Shown: positions 7,593-17,809, numbered from the stretch's first letter. The stretch is DNA of 64,000 bases from Bacillus sp. DTU_2020_1000418_1_SI_GHA_SEK_038 (GCF_032341175.1 NZ_CP135435.1:1860001-1924000); one strand, 5' to 3'. Notes: a model not told the origin generated them from the sequence alone. Numbers and translations: made by a program.

Positions 7593-8906
7593 TTGCAGCC
7601 TCTGAATTTTGTTCAAAATCTATTAAATCAGAACCAAATAAGTGACAATCTTTCTTTAGTATTAAGACCGGGGCAAATCATTAGCGGCAAGGTCATGAAG
7701 TTATTTCCAAATGGGATTGCAGAGGTTTTAGTTGGGTCTAATAAAGTAATCGCCCAGCTAGAAGCCCCATTATCGGTTAATGAGCGGCATTGGTTTCAAG
7801 TGCAGTCAGGTGAAGGAAAAGTTCACTTAAGAGTGCTAGAGGCAAATGGAGGAAATGGAACTGACGCCACTAGTGAAAGTGTATTAAAAGAACTTGCTCT
7901 CCCGAATTCAAAAGTAAATACTACCTTACTACAATTCTTTCAAAATAAACATCTCCCAATAACGAAAGAAACGGTTCATATAGCAGCCCAATGGCTGAAA
8001 GGCAAAATACTGTCGGATGGCTTAAAGGTCCTTGATGCGGTCTTGTCAAAGCAGCTGCCATTTACAAAGAATGTGTTCAATTCCTTGTACGCGATACAGG
8101 AGGATGAGCCCATTTCCTCCTTATTGGACAAACTTCAAGCACTATTAAAAAACGGGGAGTTATCTGATGCTTCCAGGCGTCTGATCTCTATTATGGAACA
8201 GCTTCGTTTCCCTGATAGCAAACCCTCGGCTTCGATGTTACAAACCAGCGAGGACCCAAATACACAATTCATAAAGGATGAAGTAAAGACCGCTATTAAA
8301 ACCATTGGATTTTCATACGAAAATGAAACGGTAAAGCTTATAAAAGACAATGAGCCATTAAATGTTAATAAAATGGAGGCCCTCAAGCCGATTCTATTGC
8401 GTCTATTAAGTGAGGAAGCAGCCGCCCCCATTCATGATGCTGCTGAAAAGCTTTTAAACAAAATAACCGGTTATCAGGTGCTCTCGCAGGAAGCTGGTCC
8501 CATCCAGCAATTAATCTTTCAAATCCCATTGACCTTTTGGGATAAAAGAACAGATTTAACGATGCAATGGAGCGGAAGAAAAAATGAAAATGGGCAGATA
8601 GATCCCAATTTTTGCCGAATTCTATTTTATTTAAATCTTGACCACCTTAAGGAAACAATTGTTGATTTGCATGTCCAAAATAGGGTCATTTCAATCTCAG
8701 TAGTGAATCATCATGATGATTTGAAAACACTGGCTCAGCAATATATCCCGATTTTAAAGGAAAGATTAGAAGAAATTAAATATCATTTATCTACTATTCA
8801 TTTCGAAAAACCAATAGATAAGAAAGAAACACATATCGAAAAGAAAAAAGCCTTATCAAGTCTTAAGCTTCCAAATCATTATATTGGGGTTGATTTTCGG
8901 ATATGA
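7593..8906 (+). CDS. ylqG: YlqG protein, resembles flagellar hook-length control protein FliK
   Basis: The YlqG family has no assigned function. The TTG start follows GAAGGTG; the product is 437 residues. The N-terminal 70 residues (LRPGQIISGKVMKLFPNGIAEVLV) look like a small barrel. The middle is helical and variable. Residues about 340-410 resemble the FliK C-terminal domain: RILFYLNLDHLKETIVDLHV here parallels LFLKLNPEHLGSLRIELI in the window's own FliK. It overlaps by 4 bases with ylqH, an FlhB-tail homologue, which supports a FliK-like role. This resemblance is by eye and is an inference. Confidence 0.75.
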   Translation: MQPLNFVQNLLNQNQISDNLSLVLRPGQIISGKVMKLFPNGIAEVLVGSNKVIAQLEAPLSVNERHWFQVQSGEGKVHLRVLEANGGNGTDATSESVLKELALPNSKVNTTLLQFFQNKHLPITKETVHIAAQWLKGKILSDGLKVLDAVLSKQLPFTKNVFNSLYAIQEDEPISSLLDKLQALLKNGELSDASRRLISIMEQLRFPDSKPSASMLQTSEDPNTQFIKDEVKTAIKTIGFSYENETVKLIKDNEPLNVNKMEALKPILLRLLSEEAAAPIHDAAEKLLNKITGYQVLSQEAGPIQQLIFQIPLTFWDKRTDLTMQWSGRKNENGQIDPNFCRILFYLNLDHLKETIVDLHVQNRVISISVVNHHDDLKTLAQQYIPILKERLEEIKYHLSTIHFEKPIDKKETHIEKKKALSSLKLPNHYIGVDFRI

Positions 8907-9196
8907 CAAAGCAAAATGAATTACATCGTAAAGAAGCTGTTGCTTTGACTTACGATAAGAATGGTTCAGATACACCTTATGTTTCCGCAAAAGGAAAAGG
9001 ATTAATTGCAGAAGGAATACTTGCTAAAGCAAGGGAGCATGATATACCTGTCCAAGAAGACCCCTCTTTATTAGAGCTATTGGGAAAACTTAATATTAAT
9101 GAGCAAATCCCCGAAGAATTATATGAAGCAGTTGCGGAGGTTTTTGCTTTTATCTATAAAGCTGATAAAAAGGCAGGAAAAATAAATTCTAAATAG
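8903..9196 (+). CDS. ylqH: FlhB C-terminal-domain homologue YlqH (FlhX-like)
   Basis: This 97-residue soluble protein corresponds to the cytoplasmic export-switch domain of FlhB without its membrane part. Shared blocks with FlhB in this window are AVALTYD (AVALKYD), PYVSAKG (PYVVAKG), IPEELYEAVAE (IPEEFFKAVAE). The autocleavage motif NPTH of FlhB is absent; the protein begins about where the cleaved fragment would. The ATG overlaps the ylqG stop (ATGA), so the pair is translationally coupled. The family is described as an uncharacterised homologue of the FlhB cytoplasmic domain; whether it acts in flagellar export is unknown. Confidence 0.88.
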   Translation: MTKQNELHRKEAVALTYDKNGSDTPYVSAKGKGLIAEGILAKAREHDIPVQEDPSLLELLGKLNINEQIPEELYEAVAEVFAFIYKADKKAGKINSK

Positions 9197-9293
9197 AAAT
9201 AATATTTCCGGAATAAAGGTGGACAAGGTTTGTGTCATTATATAAAATGGTATCGCAGTCTACTTTTATGAAAGACCAAATAGGAGGATGGAA

Positions 9294-10454
9294 ATGAACA
9301 TACATGAGTACCAAGGAAAAGAGGTCCTCAGACAATATGGGGTATCAGTTCCAAACGGATTAGTTGCTTTTACAGTGGAAGAGGCAGTGGAAGCCGCAAA
9401 AAAATTAGGCACGGAAGTGTGTGTTGTTAAAGCACAAATTCATGCAGGGGGACGCGGTAAAGCTGGCGGTGTAAAAGTCGCAAAAAATTTAGATGAAGTT
9501 CGTACATATGCAAATGAAATTTTAGGAAAAACACTTGTTACTCACCAAACGGGTCCTGAAGGTAAAGAAGTTAAACGCCTGCTTATCGAAGAAGGCTGCG
9601 ATATTAAAAAAGAATACTATATTGGTTTAGTATTAGACCGTGCTACTTCTCATGTAGTTTTAATGGCTTCTGAAGAAGGCGGAACAGAAATCGAAGAAGT
9701 TGCTGAAAAAACACCTGAAAAAATCTTCAAAGAAGAAATTGATCCGGTTGTTGGTTTAACAGCATTCCAAGCACGACGTATTGCATTTAACATTAATATT
9801 CCGAAAGAGCTCGTAAATCAAGCGGTTAAGTTTATGATGGGCTTATATAGTGCCTATATCGAGAAAGATTGTTCTATTGCTGAAATTAACCCGCTAGTTG
9901 TTACTGGCGATGGCAAGGTTATGGCATTAGATGCTAAATTGAATTTTGATAGCAATGCGATCTACCGTCAAAAAGATATTTTAGAATATCGTGACCTTGA
10001 TGAAGAGGATCCAAAGGAAATTGAAGCATCTAAATATGATTTAAGCTATATTTCACTAGACGGAAATATTGGCTGCATGGTGAACGGTGCTGGCTTAGCA
10101 ATGGCAACGATGGATATCGTTAAACATTATGGTGGAGATCCTGCTAACTTCCTTGATGTTGGCGGCGGTGCTACAGCAGAGAAAGTAACAGAAGCTTTTA
10201 AAATCATCCTTTCTGACAAAAACGTTAAAGGTATTTTCGTCAATATCTTTGGCGGAATAATGAAATGTGATGTTATCGCAACAGGTGTAGTAGAAGCTGC
10301 AAAGCAAGTAGGTTTAAACGTGCCTTTAGTTGTTCGTTTAGAAGGTACAAATGTTGAGTTAGGCAAGAAAATTCTTGCTGAGTCTGACATTGAAATTATT
10401 GCAGCTGAATCTATGGCTGATGGCGCACAAAAAATCGTTTCATTAGTAGGGTAA
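9294..10454 (+). CDS. sucC: Succinyl-CoA synthetase (ADP-forming) beta subunit
   Basis: With SucD it interconverts succinyl-CoA and succinate in the TCA cycle, with substrate-level phosphorylation. ATG 9294 lies 6 bases after AGGAGG; the ATG at 9288 abuts that site and is rejected. The 386 residues begin [17 protein letters not shown] and contain the ATP-grasp stretch [20 protein letters not shown]. They also contain EINPLVV and a C-terminal CoA-ligase region with [15 protein letters not shown]. It pairs with sucD 28 bases downstream. Confidence 0.98.
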   Translation: MNIHEYQGKEVLRQYGVSVPNGLVAFTVEEAVEAAKKLGTEVCVVKAQIHAGGRGKAGGVKVAKNLDEVRTYANEILGKTLVTHQTGPEGKEVKRLLIEEGCDIKKEYYIGLVLDRATSHVVLMASEEGGTEIEEVAEKTPEKIFKEEIDPVVGLTAFQARRIAFNINIPKELVNQAVKFMMGLYSAYIEKDCSIAEINPLVVTGDGKVMALDAKLNFDSNAIYRQKDILEYRDLDEEDPKEIEASKYDLSYISLDGNIGCMVNGAGLAMATMDIVKHYGGDPANFLDVGGGATAEKVTEAFKIILSDKNVKGIFVNIFGGIMKCDVIATGVVEAAKQVGLNVPLVVRLEGTNVELGKKILAESDIEIIAAESMADGAQKIVSLVG

Positions 10455-10482
10455 TTCGGGATAACCAGAAAGGGGAATAATC

Positions 10483-11385
10483 GTGAGTGTATTTATTAAC
10501 AAAGATACAAAAGTTATAGTGCAAGGGATTACTGGTTCTACGGCACTTTTCCATACAAAACAAATGTTAGAATACGGTACAAAAATTGTTGGGGGAACAT
10601 CACCTGGTAAAGGTGGCACTGAAGTAGAAGGAGTTCCTGTGTTTAATACTGTCGAAGAAGCAGTGAAAACGACTGGAGCTAATGCTTCTGTTATTTATGT
10701 TCCAGCTCCGTTTGCTGCTGACGCTATTTTAGAAGCTGTTGATGCAGAGCTTGATCTTGTTATTTGTATTACTGAACATATTCCAGTATTAGATATGGTA
10801 AAAGTAAAACGCTATATGGAAGGCAAGAAAACTCGACTAGTTGGTCCTAACTGTCCGGGTGTTATTACTCCAGATGAGTGTAAGATTGGAATTATGCCAG
10901 GCTATATCCATACAAAAGGACATGTTGGCGTTGTTTCCCGTTCAGGAACTCTAACATATGAAGCCGTTCATCAGTTAACTCAAGCTGGTATCGGTCAAAC
11001 TACTGCTGTAGGGATTGGCGGAGACCCAGTAAACGGAACAAACTTCATTGATACCTTAAAGGCTTTCAACGAAGATCCAGAAACGTATGCAGTGATCATG
11101 ATCGGTGAAATCGGCGGAACAGCTGAAGAAGAAGCTGCAGAGTGGGTTAAAGCGAACATGACGAAGCCTGTTGTAGGCTTTATTGGCGGGCGCACAGCAC
11201 CTCCAGGAAAGCGTATGGGACATGCTGGTGCCATTATTTCTGGAGGGAAAGGAACAGCTGACGAAAAGATCCGCGTTATGAATGAATGTGGAATTGAAGT
11301 TGCTGAGACTCCTTCTGTAATGGGTGAAACATTAATTAAAGTCCTTAAAGAAAAAGGGCTATACGAGAAGTGTAAAACTCATTAA
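10483..11385 (+). CDS. sucD: Succinyl-CoA synthetase (ADP-forming) alpha subunit
   Basis: This is the CoA-binding and phosphohistidine subunit. The 300-residue product starts at GTG after an AAGGGG site. The N-terminal CoA-binding Rossmann region reads [19 protein letters not shown]. The phosphorylated histidine is His247 in [24 protein letters not shown] is also visible. Length and sequence are typical. A C6/G6 hairpin closes the operon. Confidence 0.98.
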   Translation: MSVFINKDTKVIVQGITGSTALFHTKQMLEYGTKIVGGTSPGKGGTEVEGVPVFNTVEEAVKTTGANASVIYVPAPFAADAILEAVDAELDLVICITEHIPVLDMVKVKRYMEGKKTRLVGPNCPGVITPDECKIGIMPGYIHTKGHVGVVSRSGTLTYEAVHQLTQAGIGQTTAVGIGGDPVNGTNFIDTLKAFNEDPETYAVIMIGEIGGTAEEEAAEWVKANMTKPVVGFIGGRTAPPGKRMGHAGAIISGGKGTADEKIRVMNECGIEVAETPSVMGETLIKVLKEKGLYEKCKTH

Positions 11386-11424
11386 TCTGATAGTGAAAAT
11401 AATTTAATGATTAGCTAGAACTAT

Positions 11425-11461
11425 ATGCAGACCCCCCTTTTTTAGGGGGGCTATTCTGCAT
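11425..11461 (+). terminator. Hairpin terminator after sucCD
   Basis: CCCCCC (11432-11437) pairs with GGGGGG (11445-11450) around a T-rich loop, and outer ATGCAG/CTGCAT arms extend it. There is no T-run on the 3' side, so termination efficiency is uncertain. Confidence 0.65.
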
Positions 11462-11490
11462 GAGCATTATTAATAAACAGGAGGATTAAA

Positions 11491-12363
11491 ATGGAAGATT
11501 TTAAATTTAAATTAATTCACTTGCACCATTGCAGGGGAATAGGCTGGAAAACAATATTAAACATTTTAAAGGCTGACCCAGGACTCAAGCAGCTTTACAA
11601 CTTATCCGTCAATGATTTTCCTCACCAGAATTCTACTGTTACTACTCCTGCCTCCATTCTTCATGATCTTCAATCCGATTTTATCCCTCAACAAATTCGC
11701 CAGTATCAATTAAAAGACATCAGCATGATCACAATTTTTGATGACGAATATCCAGAATTATTAAAAGAAATTTATCAGCCGCCTTGGGTTCTCTATGGGA
11801 AAGGTGATCTATCATTGCTGAAAAATCATCTGCATTTAGCGGTAGTAGGCTCAAGGCAGTATAATCACTATGGAGAAGATGCCATTCATAGTTTTTTTCC
11901 TAAATTAATTGAAAATAAATTTGTGATTGTAAGCGGATTGGCAGCAGGAATTGATAAGATTGCCCACGAAACTGCCATTCATTTAAAGGGAAAAACGATC
12001 GGTGTTATTGCGGGTGGCTTGTACCACGTTTATCCGCAGGAGAGTAGAAAGCTTTCTGTTGAAATGATGAAAAACCATTTAATCATATCAGAGTATCCGC
12101 CTGATACAAGACCAGTGAAATGGCAATTTCCTATGAGGAACAGAATCATAAGCGGAATCTGTAAAGGAACCTTTGTTGTCCAAGCAAAAAGTAAGAGTGG
12201 CTCATTAATTACAGCTAACTATGCAGTCCAAGAAGGAAGGGAAGTATTTGCTCTTCCTGGTAATGTCTTTAGTCCCTATTGTGCTGGGACGAATGAACTG
12301 ATTCAGCAAGGAGCGAAGCTTGTCAAATCTTCAGAAGATATAATAGAAGAATTGATTTATTAA
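11491..12363 (+). CDS. dprA: DNA processing protein DprA (Smf)
   Basis: DprA binds incoming single-stranded DNA during natural transformation and loads RecA. The 290-residue protein has an N-terminal helical part and the Rossmann-like DprA fold. Characteristic segments are VVGSRQYNHYGEDAI, VSGLAAGIDKIAHETAI, GVIAGGLYHVYPQ and FPMRNRIISGI. Near the C-terminus are SGSLITANYAVQEGREVFALPGN and GTNELIQQGAKLV. The ATG follows an AGGAGG site. It lies just before topA as in Bacillus, but with a 300-base gap between them. Confidence 0.96.
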   Translation: MEDFKFKLIHLHHCRGIGWKTILNILKADPGLKQLYNLSVNDFPHQNSTVTTPASILHDLQSDFIPQQIRQYQLKDISMITIFDDEYPELLKEIYQPPWVLYGKGDLSLLKNHLHLAVVGSRQYNHYGEDAIHSFFPKLIENKFVIVSGLAAGIDKIAHETAIHLKGKTIGVIAGGLYHVYPQESRKLSVEMMKNHLIISEYPPDTRPVKWQFPMRNRIISGICKGTFVVQAKSKSGSLITANYAVQEGREVFALPGNVFSPYCAGTNELIQQGAKLVKSSEDIIEELIY

Positions 12364-12540
12364 ACATATATGTATTTTTTGGTTGAAATTGTTGTATAAT
12401 TCTAAAAAAAGAATATTTGCTTTTTAAAGAATTTATACAAATAGAATAATATTTTTCCTGATTTTATTCAAAAGACTTGAAATTACTTCGGAACTGTTAT
12501 ACATTGTGCAACAGACGTTCGAAATTAAGAATGAAAAAAT

Positions 12541-12584
12541 CCATATTAAAACGGCTTATAATTAATGAAACCGTTTTAAAATGG
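12541..12584 (+). repeat. Inverted repeat upstream of topA promoter
   Basis: CCATATTAAAACGG (12541-12554) and CCGTTTTAAAATGG (12571-12584) are inverted copies with one mismatch around a 16-base spacer. The repeat ends 10 bases before the topA -35 box. It could be an operator or a terminator lacking a T-tail. Confidence 0.6.
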
Positions 12585-12594
12585 ATAATAATGT

Positions 12595-12624
12595 TTGACA
12601 AAGATGAAACTGTTGTACAATAAT
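12595..12624 (+). promoter_or_regulatory. Presumed topA promoter
   Basis: TTGACA (12595-12600) is perfect. The -10 is either TACAAT (12616-12621, spacer 15) or AATAAT (12619-12624, spacer 18). It lies 44 or more bases before the topA start. The non-ideal spacing would suit supercoiling-sensitive expression, but that is inference. Confidence 0.55.
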
Positions 12625-12667
12625 AATTGATATTTCTTATAAAATCCCCTCTTAAGGAGGACTATTG

Positions 12668-14743
12668 ATGTCTGAGTTTTTAGTAATCGTTGAGTCGCCG
12701 GCAAAGGCTAAAACGATTGAGCGTTATCTTGGGAAAAAATATAAAGTAAAAGCGTCCATGGGACATGTTAGAGATCTTCCTAAAAGTCAAATGGGTGTTG
12801 ACATAGAAAATCAGTACGAGCCTAAGTATATTACAATACGGGGAAAAGGGCCTGTATTGAAAGAGTTAAAGACAGCAGCCAAAAAGGCAAAGAAAATTTA
12901 TCTAGCAGCTGACCCCGACCGCGAGGGAGAGGCTATTGCCTGGCACTTAGCTCACAGCCTTAATATGGATATTTCATCTGAATGCCGAGTTGTCTTTAAT
13001 GAAATTACGAAAGATGCGATAAAAGAATCGTTTAAACATCCTAGGCCTATTAATATGGATCTTGTTGATTCCCAGCAAGCACGTCGGATGCTTGACCGTC
13101 TCGTTGGCTATAATATCAGCCCTTTACTATGGAAAAAAGTAAAAAAGGGCCTAAGTGCTGGCAGAGTCCAATCTGTAGCGGTTCGTTTAATTATTGACAG
13201 GGAAAAAGAAATAAAAGCCTTTGAACCTGAAGAGTATTGGTCCATTGAAGGCGATTTTCTAAAAGGAAATGAGAGCTTTGAAGCGTCCTTCTATGGCATA
13301 GGGACTAATAGACTTGAATTAAAATCAAAAGATGATGTCGAGCTTGTATTAAGCAAAATGAATGGGAACAAATTTGAAGTAACATCCGTTGCAAAAAAAG
13401 AACGTAAAAGGAATCCTGCTGCTCCATTTACTACCTCCTCGCTACAGCAGGAGGCAGCAAGGAAATTAAATTTCCGGGCGAAAAAAACAATGATGCTTGC
13501 CCAGCAGCTTTATGAGGGAATCGACCTTGGCAAAGAGGGAACAGTCGGTTTAATTACGTACATGAGAACGGATTCTACTCGGATTTCAGAAATTGCCCAA
13601 GGAGAGGCTTCCCAGTATATCGCAGGAACTTATGGCAAGGATTTTCTGCAGGTTGAAAAGAAGAAAGAAAAAAAGAAATCTAATACGCAAGATGCTCATG
13701 AAGCCATTCGACCGACAAGTGTAACGAAAGAGCCAGCTAGTTTAAAAGAGTTTCTCTCAAGGGACCAGCTGCGATTATACAGGTTAATTTGGGAACGATT
13801 CGTGGCAAGTCAGATGGCTCCAGCCGTTATGGATACGATGAGTGTGGACTTAAAGAACGGCGATGTCATTTTCAGAGCAACAGGATCGAAAGTGAAATTC
13901 CCTGGGTTCATGAAAGTGTATGTAGAGGGTACTGATGATCAAGCTGAGGAGAAGGACAAAATGCTTCCTGACCTTAAAGAAGGTGATGAGGTCATCAAAA
14001 AGGATATTGATCCGAAACAGCATTTCACCCAGCCTCCTCCAAGGTATACAGAAGCCCGTTTAGTAAAAACCCTTGAAGAGCTTGGCATTGGACGTCCATC
14101 CACATTTGCACCTACTTTAGATACGATTCAAAAGCGCGGGTACGTTGCATTGGATAATAAACGATTTGTTCCAACGGAGCTAGGAGAAATCGTACTTGAC
14201 CTAATTCTTGAATTTTTTCCGGATATTCTCGATGTTGAATTTACAGCAAAGATGGAAAAGGACCTTGATTATATAGAAGAAGGAAAAGTCAATTGGGTTG
14301 AAATTATCCATAACTTTTATAGTGAATTTGAAAAGCATCTGAAAATTGCCGAGAAAGAAATGCAAGAGGTTGAAATTAAGGATGAGCCAGCAGGAGAAGA
14401 TTGTGAACAATGCGGAAATCCGATGGTCTTTAAAATGGGACGATTCGGAAAATTTATGGCTTGCAGCAATTTTCCTGATTGCAGAAATACAAAACCAATT
14501 GTTAAAGAGATTGGTGTTACATGTCCGAAGTGTAAGGAAGGAAATATAATAGAGAGAAAAAGTAAAAAACGGCGAATTTTTTATGGGTGTGACCGTTTCC
14601 CAGAATGTGACTTTATTTCTTGGGATAAGCCTTTACCGCGCAGCTGTCCAAAATGTGAGAACCTCCTTATTGAAAAGAAGCTGAAAAAAGGTGTTCAAGT
14701 TCAATGTATCGAATGTGATTACAAGGAAGAGAAGCAAGGTTAA
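12668..14743 (+). CDS. topA: DNA topoisomerase I
   Basis: This type IA topoisomerase relaxes negative supercoils. The ATG at 12668 has AAGGAGG 7 bases upstream; the preceding TTG is rejected. The product is 691 residues. The Toprim domain starts [18 protein letters not shown] and includes [13 protein letters not shown]. The catalytic tyrosine is Tyr298 in [11 protein letters not shown]. The C-terminal 110 residues hold three four-cysteine zinc motifs (CEQC...CSNFPDC, CPKC...CDRFPEC, CPKC...CIEC). A hairpin terminator begins within the stop codon. Confidence 0.98.
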   Translation: MSEFLVIVESPAKAKTIERYLGKKYKVKASMGHVRDLPKSQMGVDIENQYEPKYITIRGKGPVLKELKTAAKKAKKIYLAADPDREGEAIAWHLAHSLNMDISSECRVVFNEITKDAIKESFKHPRPINMDLVDSQQARRMLDRLVGYNISPLLWKKVKKGLSAGRVQSVAVRLIIDREKEIKAFEPEEYWSIEGDFLKGNESFEASFYGIGTNRLELKSKDDVELVLSKMNGNKFEVTSVAKKERKRNPAAPFTTSSLQQEAARKLNFRAKKTMMLAQQLYEGIDLGKEGTVGLITYMRTDSTRISEIAQGEASQYIAGTYGKDFLQVEKKKEKKKSNTQDAHEAIRPTSVTKEPASLKEFLSRDQLRLYRLIWERFVASQMAPAVMDTMSVDLKNGDVIFRATGSKVKFPGFMKVYVEGTDDQAEEKDKMLPDLKEGDEVIKKDIDPKQHFTQPPPRYTEARLVKTLEELGIGRPSTFAPTLDTIQKRGYVALDNKRFVPTELGEIVLDLILEFFPDILDVEFTAKMEKDLDYIEEGKVNWVEIIHNFYSEFEKHLKIAEKEMQEVEIKDEPAGEDCEQCGNPMVFKMGRFGKFMACSNFPDCRNTKPIVKEIGVTCPKCKEGNIIERKSKKRRIFYGCDRFPECDFISWDKPLPRSCPKCENLLIEKKLKKGVQVQCIECDYKEEKQG

Positions 14744-14771
14744 GGGTGGGCTATCGGCTCACTCTTTTCTT
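14742..14771 (+). terminator. Terminator after topA
   Basis: AAGGGTGGGC (14742-14751) pairs with GCTCACTCTT (14757-14766) through two G-U pairs, followed by TTCTT. The left arm overlaps the topA stop codon. Confidence 0.75.
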
Positions 14772-14838
14772 ATGGAAATCTGAGATATCCATATTTTAAG
14801 AACAATTAGGGAATCTTTTTAGAGAAAATCTTAATCAT

Positions 14839-14881
14839 GCAATTAGTTTAATTGCAAAATGATAGTGATTAGGTGTAAAGT
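14839..14881 (+). promoter_or_regulatory. Hairpin and weak promoter before trmFO
   Basis: GCAATTA (14839-14845) and TAATTGC (14849-14855) form a perfect small inverted repeat. Overlapping it, TTGCAA (14853-14858) and TAAAGT (14876-14881) are 17 bases apart and could be a sigma-A promoter, each matching 4 of 6 consensus bases. Confidence 0.3.
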
Positions 14882-14917
14882 AAGATAGCTATGTTTTTGA
14901 AACGCGGAGGTTAGAAA

Positions 14918-16231
14918 ATGAAGGATAAAACAGTAAATGTCATAGGTGCTGGGTTAGCTGGAAGTGAAGCTGCATGGCAGCTTGCCAATAGAGGGATTCA
15001 AGTTAGGCTTTATGAGATGAGACCTGTGAAGCAAACACCTGCTCATCACACAGATAAATTCGCGGAACTCGTTTGCAGCAATTCGCTTCGTGCAAATACA
15101 CTTACGAATGCAGTAGGTGTGCTAAAAGAAGAGATGCGAAAATTAAATTCAATTATTATTGAGTCAGCTGATGCTAGTGCAGTACCCGCTGGCGGGGCTT
15201 TAGCTGTTGATCGCCATGACTTTGCGGCACGGGTAACAGATAAAGTGAAGAATCATCCAAATGTGACTGTCATTCAGGAAGAAGTTACTAATATTCCTGA
15301 TGGTACAACTATCATCTCGACAGGACCATTAACAAGCGAATCATTATCTTTGAAGCTTAAAGAATTGTCAGGTGAGGAATACTTGTATTTCTACGATGCG
15401 GCAGCACCAATTATTGAAAAAGAATCGATTAATATGGATAAGGTTTACCTTAAATCACGCTATGACAAAGGAGAAGCCGCCTATTTAAACTGCCCGATGA
15501 CAGAGGAAGAATTCAATAATTTTTACGAAGCCTTAATTAGCGCTGAAACCGTTCCATTAAAAGAATTCGAAAAAGAAATCTTTTTTGAAGGCTGTATGCC
15601 AATTGAGGTTATGGCAACCAGAGGAAAGAAAACAATGCTTTTTGGTCCGATGAAACCAGTTGGTTTAGAGGATCCAAAAACGGGAAAAAGACCATATGCA
15701 GTAGTTCAGCTTCGTCAGGATGATGCAGCAGGAACACTATATAATATTGTTGGGTTTCAAACTCACTTAAAATGGGGCCCCCAAAAAGAGGTTATTCAAT
15801 TAATACCGGGATTAGAAAATGCTGAAATTATCCGCTATGGGGTTATGCATCGTAATACGTTCATAAATTCCCCGAAGGTATTGAAGCCTACGTATCAATT
15901 CATTAACAGAGAAGATTTATTTTTTGCCGGACAAATGACGGGTGTTGAAGGCTATGTTGAATCTGCTGCGAGCGGATTGGTAGCAGGAATAAATGCAGCC
16001 AGATTGCTTAGTGGTGAAGATCTTGTAGAATTTCCGCATGAAACCGTCATTGGAAGTATGGCAAGATATATCACATCAGCTAACGAGAAAAGCTTTCAGC
16101 CAATGAATGCTAACTTTGGGTTGCTGCCTGAACTTCCTGTTAAAATTAGAGGAAAAAAAGAGCGTAACGAACAGCATGCAAACCGGGCATTAGAAACAAT
16201 TCAGAACTTTGTGAAAAGTAAGGAGATTTAA
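14918..16231 (+). CDS. trmFO: Folate-dependent tRNA (uracil-54-C5)-methyltransferase TrmFO
   Basis: TrmFO makes ribothymidine at position 54 of tRNA using FAD and 5,10-methylenetetrahydrofolate. The 437-residue protein opens with the dinucleotide-binding motif [19 protein letters not shown]. It also shows [25 protein letters not shown] and, near residue 340, the second FAD contact [20 protein letters not shown]. Length fits the family. The ATG follows a CGGAGG site. The neighbours topA and xerC are as in Bacillus. Confidence 0.97.
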   Translation: MKDKTVNVIGAGLAGSEAAWQLANRGIQVRLYEMRPVKQTPAHHTDKFAELVCSNSLRANTLTNAVGVLKEEMRKLNSIIIESADASAVPAGGALAVDRHDFAARVTDKVKNHPNVTVIQEEVTNIPDGTTIISTGPLTSESLSLKLKELSGEEYLYFYDAAAPIIEKESINMDKVYLKSRYDKGEAAYLNCPMTEEEFNNFYEALISAETVPLKEFEKEIFFEGCMPIEVMATRGKKTMLFGPMKPVGLEDPKTGKRPYAVVQLRQDDAAGTLYNIVGFQTHLKWGPQKEVIQLIPGLENAEIIRYGVMHRNTFINSPKVLKPTYQFINREDLFFAGQMTGVEGYVESAASGLVAGINAARLLSGEDLVEFPHETVIGSMARYITSANEKSFQPMNANFGLLPELPVKIRGKKERNEQHANRALETIQNFVKSKEI

Positions 16232-16234
16232 TTG

Positions 16235-16273
16235 CAAGGGCTTCTAAAATATGATACTATTTAGAAGCCCTTG
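16235..16273 (+). terminator. Strong hairpin between trmFO and xerC
   Basis: CAAGGGCTTCTAAA (16235-16248) and TTTAGAAGCCCTTG (16260-16273) form a perfect 14-bp stem with an 11-base loop. There is no T-run; the xerC ribosome site GAGGTG begins one or two bases later. It may be a terminator, an mRNA end protector or a translation-affecting hairpin. Confidence 0.6.
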
Positions 16274-16287
16274 TGAGGTGATAATGA

Positions 16288-17190
16288 ATGGACCAAAATG
16301 TGAACAATTCGTTAAAGATGTTTATTGAATATTTACAAATTGAAAAAAATTATTCACAATATACTATTGAGTATTATCAGCAAGATATTAACGAATTTTT
16401 TATGTTCATAAATGAACAAGCAATAAATAATTTGCAGGATGTTAAGTATTCTGATGTCCGTATTTATCTTACAATGCTCTTTGAAAGAAGATTTGCGAGA
16501 AAATCTGTTGCCAGAAAAATTTCTTGTTTGCGGAGTTTTTTTAAATTCCTCGTCAGAGAGAAAGTAGTCACTGAAAACCCTTTTGCCCTTGCTTCCATTC
16601 CAAGGCTTGAAAAAAAGCTTCCGGAATTTTTTTATGAGGAAGAAATGAAAGAGTTATTTAATGCATGTGAAACGGAAACGATATTAGGGCAAAGAAATAA
16701 AGCGTTATTAGAGCTCCTATATGCAACAGGTATGCGTGTCGGCGAATGCAGCAATATTCAATTAAAGGATATTGATATGTACTTATCAACTGTATTGGTT
16801 CATGGTAAGGGAAATAAGCAAAGGTATATTCCTTTTGGAAGCTTTGCACATGATGCCTTGCAATATTACATAAATAACGGTCGCAGAAGCTTGCTAAAAA
16901 AGGAAGCCCCGAATGATTATTTATTTCTGAATAATAAAGGGAAACCTCTAACAGCTCGAGGGATAAGATATATTCTGAATAAGCTAATTGAACAATCGTC
17001 TTTAAATGGCAAAATTCATCCGCATATGCTTAGACATTCATTTGCCACACATTTACTAGCTAATGGAGCGGATATGAGAACGGTTCAGGAATTGTTAGGT
17101 CATGCCTATTTATCATCGACACAAGTATATACACATGTTACTAGCGAATATTTAAGAAATTCTTATTTAGCGCACCATCCAAGAGCTTAA
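16288..17190 (+). CDS. xerC: Site-specific tyrosine recombinase XerC (CodV)
   Basis: XerC works with XerD at dif to resolve chromosome dimers. The 300-residue protein has an N-terminal SAM-like core-binding domain (residues 1-90). Its catalytic domain shows Arg in ATGMRVGECSNI, Lys in HGKGNKQRYIP, HxxR in HPHMLRHSFATHLL and His in LGHAYLSSTQ. The nucleophile Tyr is in QVYTHV. The ATG at 16288 is 7 bases after GAGGTG. The Bacillus name is CodV, first gene of the codV-clpQ-clpY-codY unit. Confidence 0.96.
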   Translation: MDQNVNNSLKMFIEYLQIEKNYSQYTIEYYQQDINEFFMFINEQAINNLQDVKYSDVRIYLTMLFERRFARKSVARKISCLRSFFKFLVREKVVTENPFALASIPRLEKKLPEFFYEEEMKELFNACETETILGQRNKALLELLYATGMRVGECSNIQLKDIDMYLSTVLVHGKGNKQRYIPFGSFAHDALQYYINNGRRSLLKKEAPNDYLFLNNKGKPLTARGIRYILNKLIEQSSLNGKIHPHMLRHSFATHLLANGADMRTVQELLGHAYLSSTQVYTHVTSEYLRNSYLAHHPRA

Positions 17191-17266
17191 TAAACAGATT
17201 TACGATACCTTGAATTTGTAAATCATAGCCCTGGTTTACGTTAAACGGCAAAAGGAGGATGTTAGA

Positions 17267-17809
17267 ATGTCTCAATTTCATGCAACAACTATTTTCGCTG
17301 TTCACCACAAGGGTAATTGCGCAATGGCTGGAGACGGTCAAGTAACCTTTGGAAATGCAGTCGTCATGAAACATACAGCACGCAAGGTTCGGAAGCTATT
17401 TAATGGAAAGGTGATTGCAGGTTTTGCAGGTTCTGTTGCAGATGCATTTACGCTATTTGAAATGTTTGAAGGCAAGCTTGAAGAATACAATGGAAATTTG
17501 CAGCGAGCCGCAGTGGAGCTTGCTAAGCAATGGAGAAGCGATAAAGTATTGCGACAGCTGGAAGCAATGCTTATTGTCATGAGTGCAGAAAGCCTCCTGC
17601 TTATATCAGGCACAGGTGAAGTTATTGAACCTGATGATGGTATTTTAGCGATTGGCTCTGGCGGACATTATGCACTAGCAGCTGGAAGGTCTTTAAAGCG
17701 GTATGCTGGGGATCATTTAACTGCGAAAGAAATTGCCAAAGCCTCTCTCGAAATGGCAGCTGAAATATGTGTTTACACCAATCACAATATTATAGTAGAA
17801 GAACTTTAA
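17267..17809 (+). CDS. hslV: ATP-dependent protease peptidase subunit HslV (ClpQ/CodW)
   Basis: HslV is the proteolytic ring of the HslVU (ClpQY) protease. The 180-residue product begins [16 protein letters not shown]: relative to the E. coli form, which begins MTTIVSV, it has a five-residue extension with Ser at position 2. This is the Bacillus variant reported to use an N-terminal serine. The core motifs [17 protein letters not shown] and [14 protein letters not shown] are intact. The AAAGGAGG site supports the start. hslU begins 18 bases downstream. Confidence 0.97.
   Translation: MSQFHATTIFAVHHKGNCAMAGDGQVTFGNAVVMKHTARKVRKLFNGKVIAGFAGSVADAFTLFEMFEGKLEEYNGNLQRAAVELAKQWRSDKVLRQLEAMLIVMSAESLLLISGTGEVIEPDDGILAIGSGGHYALAAGRSLKRYAGDHLTAKEIAKASLEMAAEICVYTNHNIIVEEL

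Larger units (their letters stand above)
12364..12667 (+). other. 304-base gap before topA: AT-rich regulatory region
   Basis: No open frame of note is seen. The gap holds AAATTGTTGTATAAT (12386-12400) with a -10-like TATAAT, and a near-copy AAACTGTTGTACAAT (12607-12621). It also holds a 14-bp inverted repeat at 12541-12584 and the presumed topA promoter. Confidence 0.6.
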
